Assembly (NCBI GenBank): GCA_022592435.1 | Contig: JABYQS010000014.1 | Coordinates: 124,001 to 188,000 of the forward strand | Reading direction: 5' to 3' | Length of the DNA stretch: 64,000 nucleotides | DNA from: Cerioporus squamosus | Taxonomy: Eukaryota > Basidiomycota > Agaricomycetes > Polyporales > Polyporaceae | Part shown: positions 10,960-21,432 of the stretch, in pieces | Layout of the letters: each line of letters starts with the position of its first letter | Position numbering within the stretch: position 1 is the first letter of the stretch | The notes under the pieces: generated by a model | Told to the model about the DNA's origin: nothing | What the model saw: the letters and a program-made list of their open reading frames with translations, nothing else | Database searches by the model: none | Position numbers and translations under genes: made by a program

Positions 10960-11062
10960 CAATGCAACTACGAACGTCTCTATATCTCATCAATCCCCTA
11001 TACATTGTGGCATACTCGGTATCGGCCCTAGGCGCCCTAACCTGGTAGGAGGTCCCGGAAGC

Positions 11063-14000
11063 ATGCGTGTCGGCGGCGGGACCGACGACGACCAGGGTAG
11101 GATCGGTGACATGTTTCCCCTTGATACGATCCCTGGACGAGAGGAAGCCAGTGAAACTGAAAGGATCCCTAATATGGCCAGCAACGGTTCAGGTCAGCAC
11201 TCCAGCCCAACCGTAAACCATCAAGCTAGGAGGAGAAAGGCGAGAAAAGACCGCAAAACCACCCTACAGGTTGCGTCGCTAAATCTTAACGGCTACGGGA
11301 ACCTGGTGCGGGACCATCATGATAACAAGTGGGGGAGGCTCTACCGCGTCATGTCGGAGCACAGAATTGGAGTCTTACTTCTGCAAGAAACCCACCTAAC
11401 AAAGGAGCGCGTAGCGGGAATCCACAGGATGTTCGCTAACAAGCTGAAGGTTTTCTTCTCGGAAAACCCTGAGGCCCCGACGCAGAGAGAAGGGGTTGCG
11501 GTGGTTCTAAATGCGAGATACGTCAATACGGCGGAGGCTACACCAACGGAGATTGTTCCTGGGAGGGCCTTGCAGGTATCGGTAACATGCCAAGGAGGGG
11601 ACGTACGAAGTATCCTATGCGTATATGCGCCGACGTCAAACGGCCCTGCGGAACGGAAGCTTTTCTTCCAATCTGTCCAACGTTTCTATGAGGAACACCC
11701 GAACTGTACCCGCCCACACTTGATGGCGGGCGATTTCAATTGCGTTGAAGACACTCTGGACCGCCTTCCGATAGGCGAGAGCGCAGATCGTTCGGCGACA
11801 GCTCTGGACGACCTGAAAATGAGTCTAGGACTAATGATGGCCGACGGCTGGAGGCTGACGAACCCTACCACCCGCGCTTTCACCTTCCACCGTGGATCAG
11901 GGCCTAGCGCCACTTTCTTGCGTCTAGATAGAATATATGTCAATCAGGAAGTTTTCAACGATGCACGCGAGTGGAAAATAAGTGAGGTAGGAGTTAAAAC
12001 GGACCATAGCATGGTTTCGGTTCAACTCACTCCACGACACGCACCCTCGGTGGGACAAGGCCGACCCCTTTTCCCCTTGCATCTGCTGCGCGATAAAAAG
12101 CTGTCGCGTGCGATCAAGAAGCGAGGAGTTGAGGCGATGACAGAGCTCGCCGTCCTAGAAGGTTCTGGGAGAAGATCAGAGGACGATAACCCACAGAAGA
12201 TCCTATATAGATTCAAGACTGACGCGATGAAGTTAGCAAGAGCGCGTGAGCGGGAAGTCGTACCAAAACTCTTGGCGGAAATCAGGGAAAGAGAGCTTGC
12301 TCTTAAGGCAGTCAATGGGCGCGAGGACTTGCAGGTGGCCAGTAAGGCAGAGGAAGCGGCGGCTTTGACGAAGCAGATTCGAGAGCTAAAAATGAGAAGA
12401 TATAAACAGCAACAGCAAAATTCGAGGGCGACCCACCGACTATACGGTGAGCGTCCGACGAAGTACTGGTCCAAACTCCATCGCGAATGCGCCCCGCGGG
12501 ACATAATTAATGCTTTCGAAAAAGAGGACAGGAAGGGCACTGCGGGAGAGAAAGTGTATGAGTCTGACTCCAGCAAAATGGCCGCGATGGCCCGGAAACA
12601 CCACATGAACGTACAGCGCGATGAACCGTATAGGAAATCGGCAGAAGAGCGTGAAGCTGACATTGTGAAGGCTTTGAGCAGTCTGGAGGCCAAGACGTCC
12701 CCGGTTCAGGCCGAAGAGCTGGATAGCGAGATAACTTATGAGGAATGTGTACTATCCCTGCGTTTCGCTAAATGCGGATCGGCACCAGGGCTTGACGGTA
12801 TTCCCTTCGAGTTTTGGAAGACACTACATGCCAGGCACGTTGAGGATGCTCGCTTCCCGGACAGGGCAGCTTTTGACATAGTAAAGCTCCTGAAGACGGC
12901 CTACGAAGACATGAGACTTTTCGGTATTGATAGTAAGACTTCTTTCGCGCATGGCTGGATAGCCCCTATATATAAGGAAAAAGGAGAGCGTACTAGTGTT
13001 GTCAACTACAGGCCAATCACCCTCCTAAACACTGATTATAAGTTGCTGAGTAAGTCCCTGGCGGTACGGTTGGCGGGAATTGCGCCATGCATAATAAACC
13101 GGGCCCAGGCTGGTTTCGTTCCCGGAAGGAAGATACATAATCATACGCAGCTTGCTCGCATGATGATGACCTGGGCGGAAGAAAATGAGAAAGACGGAGC
13201 GATTGTGGCGCTCGACCAGGAAAAAGCTTACGATAAAATCGCTCATGACTACTTATGGAGAGTCCTAAGCAAATTTGGGATCCCCGAGACGTTCATCCGC
13301 CTTGTGCAATCACTGTATAAGGATGCCTTCACCTCAGTAATGGTGAACGGGATACTAAGCAAGGTGTACCGAGTTTATAGGGGAGTCCGTCAAGGCGACC
13401 CGCTTTCTTGCCTTCTCTTCGATCTGGCTATCGAACCCTTGTCCGCAATGATAAGGAGCTCTGATATTGAAGGCTTCAGCATCCCGCGATGCGAGGAAAT
13501 CCTGAAAGCGGTACTTTTTGCGGATGACACCACGGTGTACCTGTCGAAGCGCGATGACTTCGCGACGCTACAGGCGGTCCTGGACACTTGGTGTTCTGCG
13601 GCTAAAGCAAGGTTCAATATCGGCAAGACGGAAATTATCCCCATCGGGAGACCAGAGTTCAGACGTGAAATGGCTGAGACTTACCGCACAACGGGGGCAT
13701 GGAAGAACTACCCGCATGGCGTTCATGTGGCCCAGGAAGGAGAGCCCATCAGGATTTTAGGTGCCTTCTTTGGGAACGGGATAGATAATGTGGAGGTCTG
13801 GTCCCTAGTGCTCAACAAAATCGTGGCGATGAGGCAACCATTGATGAAAGTGATGGCAAGATGGAGAGCGGGACATGCGACAGTACGGGGGAAAAAACAT
13901 GTGGTGCAGATGATCGTGGGCGGAATGACCCAGTACCTAACCAATGTTCAACGAATGCCTGAGTCAATTCTCAAACGCCTTAATAAGATTATAAGGGGAT

Positions 14001-16129
14001 ACCTCTGGGACGATCGTCATAACACTCCGGTAGGCATGAAACACGTTTGCCTCCCAATTGAACAAGGTGGTTTGGGGATGTTAGACCTTGCCGCGAGGAA
14101 TGAAGCAATTGATGTGATGTGGCTAAAGACATACTTGGATTTCAGCGATGATCGCCCAGTATGGGCCTTCCTCGCAGACGACTTACTGGCAAATCTTGTC
14201 CCCAAGGACACCAGGCCGCGTCAGGCTGACCTTCGCATGAATCCATTCCTGCAACGCTGGAGGCCGAGAGTTAAAGGACTCCCTGCCGAGCTGAGAGGGA
14301 TGACGAAGGTGGCGAAGAAGTTCGGTCTCAGACTCGAAGGCATGGCTTTCTCCAGGGAAATCTTGGAGGAGATGCCAATGTGGGATCATGCATACATCGA
14401 CTCGAAGGCTGCAGGAAGACTGACACGGCCCTCCAAGCTCCTAACATGTCTGCAAGAGAGCCACAAGGTTAGAACAGTGGGCGATTTCTGCATGCTAGCA
14501 CGTGTTCTAGACAATGCAGCGCACAAGGAAAACGCGCAGTGCACCTGCGCGGACTGTCTCCACCTGAGGACTACCACCGGCTGCGGGTATCCTCATCTAT
14601 GCTGTACAAGAGCCAGAGATATGCTCAACGCACTACCTGGCAAATGGAACCCGACAAGGAGGCAGCCGGAGGACTACGAAGGACTTACCATGGATAAAAT
14701 CAGGGAAGAGAATCTAAGGGAGGGTCTCATCCCCTTCGACAGATGCATAACCACCTATGGGAACGTGGGTCAGGCTTTACGGATCTTCACAGAGGAAGGT
14801 CCAGTGTCAAACGAAAGCGTCGACATGGAAGTGGCTGAGGACGGGTCATGTCTAGTAATTGCAACTGATGGGTCTTGCGTACACAACGGGATGAAGAATG
14901 CCCGGGCAGGTGCCGGTGTGTACGTCGAAGACGACCAGAGATTAAACCAGAGCGTCCGTCTCCCAGAATCAATTGAACAATCGAATCAGACTGGAGAAAT
15001 AGTGGCAACGATCCTAGCGACCTCGACGGCAAATGAGTGCACGCGAGTAACCTTAGAGACCGACTCTAAGACTACAATGGACTCGATAACGAAGTGGAGG
15101 AGCCGGCATGAAGATACGGGCTATATCCTTCAAAAGAACGCGTCTCTCCTGCAAACGACGGTGGCGAACCTACGCATGAGGAGAGCGCACACAATTCTTC
15201 AGTGGGTCAAGGGGCATAGTGGTCTCACACGCAATGAAGCTGCCGATGAGCTTGCGGCGCACGGCGCGGCGAAGGACGTGGGAGACCTTTTGCAGCTCGA
15301 GTCTCCGCAGTCCTACAAGGTGTCAGGGGCAAAGCTACAGGCGATCACACAAAAGCTCGCATATAGAGCCATCTGTGCACGAAAGCATGCGCAAATCAAA
15401 CAGAGACCGATTGCGATAGCGAACTTAGATAGAATAACTGCAGGTCTGAAAGGGACCTTCAGCATTGAAGCCAAAGATGAAGCTGTCTGGACGTCTCTCC
15501 GCTCACGCCATGTCTCAAGAGAGGCGGCTCAATTCTTCTGGATGGCCATACATGACGGCTACATGGTAGGGACTCACTGGTTGAGGCCCAAAATGCCAGC
15601 TGAATTACAAACTCGTGCTATCTGCGAAAGATGCGGCGAGTGCGAGACTATCACGCATATCATCTTTGAGTGCAACGCGGTAGGTCAGGAATTAATCTGG
15701 AAAAAGCTAAGACAGATATGGGAGCTCACAGATGCGTTGTGGTATGAGCCGTGCTGGGGCACGGTCTTCGGGGCTCCTAACGCGGTGTTCGTGTCAGAAG
15801 AAGGGACCAGACAAAAGGCGATTGAAAATTTGTGGTGCATCCTGTGCACGGAGGCAACCCACTTGATATGGAAGCTACGGTGTGAAAGAGTTATCAGGAA
15901 TGAAGGCGCTGACTTCTCGGAACGCGAAGTCACGAACCGTTTTTTCTCCACCTTGGAATCTAGACTCAACCTTGACAGACGTACGGCGGCTCAAGCCAAA
16001 GGGAAGAAAAGCCTGAAGCCGCAAGAAGTCGCACGCATTTGGAGCCCTATTCTTGAAAACAGTTGCGAATTGCCATCTAACTGGGTCGTCAATAGCGGGG
16101 TTTTAGTGGGTATTAAGCGAGGGAGATGA
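11063..16129 (+). CDS. LINE ORF2 polyprotein: AP endonuclease, reverse transcriptase, RNase H
   Basis: About 1688 residues from the first in-frame ATG (11063); the frame is open back to 10952. The endonuclease/exonuclease/phosphatase domain spans about residues 69-320, with SLNLNG, LLLQETH, GDFN near 221 and the TDHSMV terminal motif. Reverse transcriptase spans about 630-1010, with NYRPITLLNTDYK, ALDQEKAYD near 716, GVRQGDPLS and FADD near 818, so all catalytic Asp are present. RNase H spans about 1265-1400, with ATDGS, the GEIVA Glu, ETDSK, and KGHSG followed by NEAADELA. A C-terminal CERC with a following H and C (about 1519-1540) is the zf-RVT motif. All active-site residues are kept, so the element may be competent. 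The endonuclease nicks target DNA and the RT copies the RNA in place. Confidence 0.95.
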   Translation: MRVGGGTDDDQGRIGDMFPLDTIPGREEASETERIPNMASNGSGQHSSPTVNHQARRRKARKDRKTTLQVASLNLNGYGNLVRDHHDNKWGRLYRVMSEHRIGVLLLQETHLTKERVAGIHRMFANKLKVFFSENPEAPTQREGVAVVLNARYVNTAEATPTEIVPGRALQVSVTCQGGDVRSILCVYAPTSNGPAERKLFFQSVQRFYEEHPNCTRPHLMAGDFNCVEDTLDRLPIGESADRSATALDDLKMSLGLMMADGWRLTNPTTRAFTFHRGSGPSATFLRLDRIYVNQEVFNDAREWKISEVGVKTDHSMVSVQLTPRHAPSVGQGRPLFPLHLLRDKKLSRAIKKRGVEAMTELAVLEGSGRRSEDDNPQKILYRFKTDAMKLARAREREVVPKLLAEIRERELALKAVNGREDLQVASKAEEAAALTKQIRELKMRRYKQQQQNSRATHRLYGERPTKYWSKLHRECAPRDIINAFEKEDRKGTAGEKVYESDSSKMAAMARKHHMNVQRDEPYRKSAEEREADIVKALSSLEAKTSPVQAEELDSEITYEECVLSLRFAKCGSAPGLDGIPFEFWKTLHARHVEDARFPDRAAFDIVKLLKTAYEDMRLFGIDSKTSFAHGWIAPIYKEKGERTSVVNYRPITLLNTDYKLLSKSLAVRLAGIAPCIINRAQAGFVPGRKIHNHTQLARMMMTWAEENEKDGAIVALDQEKAYDKIAHDYLWRVLSKFGIPETFIRLVQSLYKDAFTSVMVNGILSKVYRVYRGVRQGDPLSCLLFDLAIEPLSAMIRSSDIEGFSIPRCEEILKAVLFADDTTVYLSKRDDFATLQAVLDTWCSAAKARFNIGKTEIIPIGRPEFRREMAETYRTTGAWKNYPHGVHVAQEGEPIRILGAFFGNGIDNVEVWSLVLNKIVAMRQPLMKVMARWRAGHATVRGKKHVVQMIVGGMTQYLTNVQRMPESILKRLNKIIRGYLWDDRHNTPVGMKHVCLPIEQGGLGMLDLAARNEAIDVMWLKTYLDFSDDRPVWAFLADDLLANLVPKDTRPRQADLRMNPFLQRWRPRVKGLPAELRGMTKVAKKFGLRLEGMAFSREILEEMPMWDHAYIDSKAAGRLTRPSKLLTCLQESHKVRTVGDFCMLARVLDNAAHKENAQCTCADCLHLRTTTGCGYPHLCCTRARDMLNALPGKWNPTRRQPEDYEGLTMDKIREENLREGLIPFDRCITTYGNVGQALRIFTEEGPVSNESVDMEVAEDGSCLVIATDGSCVHNGMKNARAGAGVYVEDDQRLNQSVRLPESIEQSNQTGEIVATILATSTANECTRVTLETDSKTTMDSITKWRSRHEDTGYILQKNASLLQTTVANLRMRRAHTILQWVKGHSGLTRNEAADELAAHGAAKDVGDLLQLESPQSYKVSGAKLQAITQKLAYRAICARKHAQIKQRPIAIANLDRITAGLKGTFSIEAKDEAVWTSLRSRHVSREAAQFFWMAIHDGYMVGTHWLRPKMPAELQTRAICERCGECETITHIIFECNAVGQELIWKKLRQIWELTDALWYEPCWGTVFGAPNAVFVSEEGTRQKAIENLWCILCTEATHLIWKLRCERVIRNEGADFSEREVTNRFFSTLESRLNLDRRTAAQAKGKKSLKPQEVARIWSPILENSCELPSNWVVNSGVLVGIKRGR

Positions 16130-16357
16130 GGAGAGATCACGGCCTTTGCGTGATCGCTCCTCTTCTCCCTCGTTTCGAGTCCCACACTCTGTGCGTAAAT
16201 GCATTTCCTCGTGGTGGTCCTATATATTTATGGCATCTCTTTCGGGGTTAATGGCCCCGGAAGTGGTGCTAGCGCGTCTGACTGGTACTCACCAGTTTGA
16301 GCCGTATGACAAGCCCCTCTGGGGACCAGTGCGGCTCGGGACAACATGCGCTCCACC

Positions 16358-16375
16358 AAAAAAAAAAAAAAAAAA
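16358..16375 (+). other. Poly(A) tail of the LINE
   Basis: A run of 18 A, 229 bp after the ORF2 stop codon, marks the 3' end of the retrotransposed copy. The plus orientation agrees with both ORFs. Confidence 0.9.
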
Positions 16376-16389
16376 GGAAGGGAAGGCAG
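16374..16389. repeat. Candidate 3' target-site duplication of the LINE
   Basis: Second copy of the 16 bases found at 3865-3880, overlapping the last two A of the tail. The next base differs (C here, G at 3881), as expected at a duplication edge. Confidence 0.6.
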
Positions 16390-16655
16390 CTGACGAGCTG
16401 CGGTCACCGGTGACAGTCGATGTGGTTTTCTGGAGGCGCGTTCTCAGCCTCTCTCAAGCCCGGGGTAATTGGGCGCCTCGAGCACCGGCTGCTGCGTGAC
16501 GTAAGCAGCCTGCTTCCTCTTTTGGTGCGCTGTGAACCCAATCTGCGCTGCTTTCGTGTCTCTCGGTCGCGCCCAGCTGCTCTGCTCTCTACGACGACCA
16601 CGGCGAGGTTGGCCAGCGAGCGGATCGCCGACGTATGCACTGCGCGTAACTTGCG

Positions 16656-18297
16656 ATGCCGCGCTTCTTCACCGTCCTCGCTGTTCTTGTCCCCGTCCTC
16701 AGCGTCCTCTGGGTCTGCCGGTCCTTCATTCCCGTCTTCGACCTCGTCGCCAGTCTGCCGCTGTCTTGGCCCCTCGCCGTCCACCCAGACTACGAGAACA
16801 CGCAGCACGCCTATGACGATGGCCACTCCGACGACCCAAGCCAGAAACCGTTGCAAGCCTCAGACTTCGTGGACCATCACCGCCCGAAGCACCACGAACA
16901 CCACGTACCTACAGTAGCACACTCTGACTCTGCCAAAGGCGAGTTCACCAGGAAGATAGTCGCTGTCGGAGATCTCCATGGCGACATGCCGAACGCGCTG
17001 GAGGTGCTGCAGATGGCAGGAGTGGTCGACGAGAAGGGCGATTGGTCCGGAGAGGTCGACTTCTTCGTGCAGACTGGGGACATCATTGACAGGTGCGTAT
17101 ATGCGCATATATGCAGCGCACATCTGCTGACGCTTGTCAATAGAGGTGATGATACTATCAAGCTGTACGACTGGATGGACAAACTCCGTGACCAGGCTGA
17201 GGCCATCGGTGGAACGGTCCTGTCGCACTTGGGCAACCACGAGTGGATGAATGCCATCGGTGACTGGAGGTACGTACACACAGTCTACTATCTTGTCTTG
17301 ACTCTGGAACGGGAACTATTGGGAGCCGTCCATCCATGACCTCGACTATCAGATCTGCGCGGAGGTCTATCAAGAAACTTCATACCTTCTGCTCGGTGTT
17401 ACTAGCTCGCTATTGCATGGCCGCTAACGTTCTTGAAGATATGTCCACGCTTCCGAGATCAAGACTTTTGGCTCTGTCGCAGCACGCCAGAAGATGCTTT
17501 CGACGGGCCGCATCGGTCGGACTTGGGCAACCAACTACACCACCTCTTCGCGTCTCCCGTTGCACCCCTCACTGGGCCCGCCCAACACGGACTACGACCC
17601 CGCATCTCCCTCCCTCTCCGATTCGCCGCTCTCCCATGCCGCTATCTCCTTCGTCCATGGCGGTCTAGCCCCAACCTATCCTGACCTGACACCCTTCCCA
17701 TCCCGAATCAACGAGATCTCTGATTCGCTCCTCCACAAGCTGCAACATCGCACCCAGCCGCCTCCCCACCCTCCGTACCCTTACCCTGGTCTACCTCACG
17801 ACGCGACGCTGACGGAACAGCGTCTGTACGGCTCGGACGGACCTCTGTGGTACCGAGGCTGGGCACTTGACCCCGAGGAGAAGGTTTGCAAGGAGGTCGA
17901 CGACGTCCTCAAGAGGACGGGGACTCGGAGAATGGTGATGGGACACACGCCTGACTTCCAGGTATGTCACTCACCCGTTGCCGTGCCCCACTAGCACTCA
18001 ACTCCCCCATAGAAAATCGTATCGAGATGCGACGGGAAGATCATAATCATCGACACGGGTGAGCCTTCTTGCAGAGCCTGCCTGGATGATTCAGATTCTG
18101 ACCATGTCCCAGGCATCTCGCATGCTTATGGCGGTGCGCTGTCGGCGCTCTCGGTCACGTACACCCTTACCCCTGTCGCACGCGATACACCTGGGGAGAA
18201 GATATGGACCGAGACCGAAGTCGTCAAGGCGCTGTACCTTGACCGCGAGGTGGTCCTCGCGCAAGAGAAGAGAGAGGTGGTCGGAGACTTTCATTGA
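16656..18297 (+). CDS. Calcineurin-like (PPP / Shewanella-like) metallophosphatase, membrane-anchored
   Basis: Five exons (16656-17092, 17144-17269, 17439-17961, 18013-18058, 18113-18297) sum to 1317 nt, giving 438 residues. A hydrophobic segment at residues 5-20 acts as signal anchor or signal peptide and is followed by a His-rich stretch. The metal-binding motifs are in order: GDLHGD (105-110), GDIIDRGDD (split by intron 1), GNHEWMN, and MGHTPDFQ near residue 360. GNHEWMN followed by a long loop is typical of Shewanella-like and fungal Ser/Thr phosphatases rather than PP1/PP2A. Expected to dephosphorylate Ser/Thr (or Tyr) residues in the secretory pathway or at a membrane. The start lies only 0.27 kb from the LINE 3' end, so its promoter has probably been separated from its upstream half. 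Confidence 0.85.
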
Positions 18298-18876
18298 TCG
18301 CGGATCCTTTGGCGAGTAACTTATTGGTTTGTGTATCACATGGCATTGGAACTCTGTCGCTGTTTTGTTGTGCCTCGAGTTTGATACAGTATCCGATGCT
18401 GTTGTACATTGCGGCAGGAGCAAAACACGCGTTTATGGTACGTGGTGCGCATGTTCGCCGGAAATGAAGATCCTGACCGAGCTCAGTCTAGACTGGCCTT
18501 CTACGAGTGTCAGTGCAGAATTATCTGCTCGTTCCGACGCTCTCTTTTGCTTGCGTGTACGGCACTCTCGTCGGACCGCTCTCCTCGGAGGTATGTTGCA
18601 GCAAGTCCGAGCGGGATTGCAGGAAGGCCCGAGCGCCTGAGGCTGTGGCGTTACGTCACCGACGGGTAAGGCAGGTGACCTTCCATATGAGGTCAAGCCG
18701 GACATGAAGCACGCCGATCGAAGATTCGACACTATGCACGCTCCAATGACATACGCAGATCGCGCAACGCTTATATACCCGCCGCCTGCAGGGCCTCTGG
18801 TCTCACCAGCCTCCGGTATACCCCACGCACAACACACACACCCACATCCCGCTACTTATCCCTTGTCTCTCTGTTG
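18298..18876. other. Intergenic region, only a TATA-like box recognised
   Basis: Holds the 3' end of the phosphatase gene and the promoter of the coiled-coil gene. No open frame has a recognisable signature. A CA-rich tract (ACACACACACCCACATCCC) lies at about 18832-18850, just before the start codon. Confidence 0.5.
18770..18778 (+). promoter_or_regulatory. TATA-like box of the coiled-coil gene
   Basis: CTTATATAC lies about 100 bp before ATG 18877, at a plausible distance for a core promoter with a short 5' leader. Confidence 0.45.
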
Positions 18877-20316
18877 ATGACGAGCCGCACCGCGACCTTC
18901 ATCGACTACGCGAACACTCCTGCCAGCGAAAAGAGCATCTACTTCGACGCGCCCATCATGATCTTCAACAAGAAGAAGTCCGCCGACGCTGAGCCGTCCG
19001 AGTCGCAAGCCGCCTCTCGATTCGAAGAACATCTTCCTGGCGCGTTCTCCACGGACGAGGACGCCCCAGTCGCGCAGGACGACGGCGCAAGCGTCACCCG
19101 CAAGCCGTCCGTTGGCATCGCCCGCGATCCCGTCATCCGCAAGGCTCCCTCTGACGGCGATGAGGAGGGGGTCGTGGCCGATCGGGAGGAGTCGCCGGAA
19201 GAGGGCGCAAACCTCGACCGGGAGGGGTCCAAGAGCTCCCACCGCCGCTCGCAGTCCGTCGCCGTCACCGACTCTGGCTACGGCTCCGTGTCGAACGGGA
19301 ACGGGAACGCCAAGCGCTCGCAGTCGCGTGCTTCCCAGCGCAGCCTGCAGGCCATCCCGGTCGTGTGGACGGACTCGCCTCGTGCGCGCAACCACCGCTC
19401 GCTCGAGGACGAAGACGACGAGGAGCAGGACGATGAGCGCCGGGCTCGCGACAGCAACTTCAGGCGTGCGGCGTCGCTGCGCTCGTTCCGGTCTGCTGGC
19501 CCCAGGGGCAGCAACGCCGACTTTGAGGACCGCGGGAGCATTAGGACGACCCCGAGCATGGATGCCGGGAGGAGGAGCGCCCTGAGGCGCCGCAGGGCTA
19601 GCTTGAGCAACGGCAGCTTCGCGAGTGGCCCCGGTACCATTGGCCCTGCTGCCAGTGCCGACCTTGACGGATCCTTCCAGACGAGGAGCCGTAGCGCGGA
19701 TCTGTCCCTGACCGAGAAGCAGAAGGTCAAGCTCAGTAAGGAGCAGAGTAAGCACCCCGTTTCTCCTGCGCGTCTTCGATGATCTAACGCTGACGCTTTC
19801 ACAGTCAAGGAGGGGAAGAAGGTGGCAAAGATCATCAAGGCTGAGGGGAAGGCCGAGAAGAGAGCGCTCGAAGATGCGCTCAAGGAGCTCGCCGACCTTC
19901 AGAAGTTGCAGAAGGTCGCTGTGAAGGTGCGCATTCGTTCCACCATGTGTCGTGCGAATCCCTCCTGATCGTCTTCTCTCACACTTAGGACGAGAGCAAG
20001 ACCTATAACGCCTACTCGAAGACCCTGCGCGAGTTCCGCAAGGCGGAGCTCGAGTTTTTCGCCGCCCGAGCAAAGTACGAGCGCGCACAGGCCGACCTCC
20101 AGGCGCAGGAGGACGCGCGCGACGCTTCCCGCAGTCACGCCCGCGAAATCACGGAGATGCTGCAAGAGAAGAATCGGGAGGTCGAGTGGCTGCGGGCCCA
20201 GAAGGCTGTCGACGACGTGAGTCGATCCGGAAATCCTATCATGATCACTAAGTCTGACGATGCATCTTCAGCGCGAGCGTGAAGCCAAGGTCAGACAGCT
20301 CACCGGCAAGGCGTGA
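18877..20316 (+). CDS. Basic, Ser/Arg-rich protein with C-terminal coiled coil, unknown function
   Basis: Four exons (18877-19747, 19805-19926, 19989-20216, 20272-20316) give 421 residues with the frame kept throughout. It starts MTSRTATFIDYANTP, then has MIFNKKKSADAEP. Residues 30-270 are low-complexity with Ser/Arg/Asp clusters (RRSQSV, KRSQSRASQRS, EDEDDEEQDDERR, ALRRRRASLSN), which look like phosphorylation and nuclear-type sequence. From about residue 280 the chain turns into a long charged helix (EKQKVKLSKEQS, KVAKIIKAEGKAEKRALEDALKEL, ARAKYERAQADLQAQEDARD). It ends in REREAKVRQLTGKA. It resembles conserved Agaricomycete hypothetical proteins but no named family was recognised. The coiled coil suggests oligomerisation or scaffolding. 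Confidence 0.75.
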
Positions 20317-20566
20317 TGCTACAGTGTGAGTTCTGTGTATGATATGGATTTGTCTTGAGATACCCATATGGAACCACATACTATTGTTACTGTACGCTCT
20401 GGAGAGAATATGATACCTGTCTTGCTGAGGCCCACGGGAGGAAATTTGGAGCATTGTTATATCGTAGCATGCGCGAACAATCTAAAATTACAACGGATCA
20501 CAAAATGTATCACAACTTCGTCCTCCCGACATTTCCCATAGCGTCAGAATTGGCTCCGTCCTGCAG

Positions 20567-21432
20567 TCAGAGGAGCTTGGCGACCTCGGGGTCGATCGCC
20601 TCTGGTGAGGTCGTCGAGGCCCAGCGGTGAACGACCTTGCCCTCCTTGTCGATCAAGAACTTCTCAAAGTTCCACTAGACACGGGGGTCAGCAGTATTCC
20701 GATATCGGGATAGGGCAATATGTGGCGACAATGAGTTTAGTGATGGTCCTCGATCGCGAGATGTATGTGATCGGAAGGGTGCGATGCTTGGAGGAAACGG
20801 AACGTATTGCGAGGGGTCAATGAAGACGTACCTTGATACGGGTGAGGCCCAGGAGGCCGGCCTTCTGGCTCTTGAGCCACTTGTACACCTCGTTCGTGTT
20901 GTCGCCGTTCACGTCCGACTTGGCCATGAGCGGGAAGGTGACGCCGTGGTTGAGCTCGCAGAACTCGGCGATCTTCTCGTCGCCCTCGGGTTCCTGGCCC
21001 CCAAACTGCAGCGCACACGCGCACACAAGGCAGAGGAGAGAGTCAGAAGGGCGCGCAAGACATCAAGGACAAGTCCGGGAGGGAGAGGGGGAGATGATGC
21101 GTGAGATCGAGGAGTGGTGGTGGTGAGCGGAGCGGGAGCGTGCGCGACGCACCTGGTTGCATGGGAACCCGAGGATCACGAAGCCTCGGTCCTTGTACTT
21201 CTTGTACAGAGCCTCGAGGCCCTTGTATTGGGGTGTGAAGCCGCTGCAGGCAGTACGAGCGAGATGAGGCCGGATCCATCAGTACTCCGAGACTCGAGAC
21301 GGACGACGCAAGCTGCATACCACTTCGACGCGGTGTTCACGATAAGCACGACCTTGCCCCTCAGCTGCTCAAAGTCGTATGTCTTGCCGCCAGGGAGGGC
21401 CGCCTTGAGGCTGTAGAACGAGGAGTCGGCAT
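20567..21432 (-). CDS. Glutathione peroxidase (Cys type), 1-nt frame break after the start codon
   Basis: Exons at 21432-21321, 21243-21153, 21005-20832 and 20674-20567 encode [33 protein letters not shown] (the peroxidatic Cys codon is restored across the first intron), [33 protein letters not shown] and [19 protein letters not shown]. This is a fungal GPx/Gpx3-type thiol peroxidase that reduces hydroperoxides, usually with thioredoxin. The FPCNQ Gln, the KWNF Trp and the Asn of the tetrad are present. The only ATG in reach, 21432, stands one base out of register with the catalytic frame (reading MPTPRS). One more G after ATG would open MADSSFYS. A TATA-like ACATAAAGG near 21565 supports a start here. 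It is either an assembly error or a disabled gene. Confidence 0.82.

Larger units (their letters stand above)
3881..16375 (+). mobile_element. Non-LTR retrotransposon (LINE, Tad-like), apparently full length
   Basis: Core evidence is two long intact ORFs in the classic order. ORF1 at 7576-10332 has a CCHC knuckle. ORF2 at 11063-16129 has endonuclease, reverse transcriptase, RNase H and a C-terminal Cys/His motif. An 18-A tail follows at 16358-16375. The core from 7576 on is near certain. The left end is inferred from the 16-bp direct repeat at 3865-3880 and 16374-16389. It would give a 12.5-kb element with a 3.7-kb leader that contains another ORF at 4803-5759. The Tad-like call rests on the host kingdom, the RNase H domain after the RT and the duplication length. 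Intact frames suggest recent insertion. If the left repeat is chance, the element simply starts somewhere between 3.9 and 7.5 kb. Confidence 0.75.
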
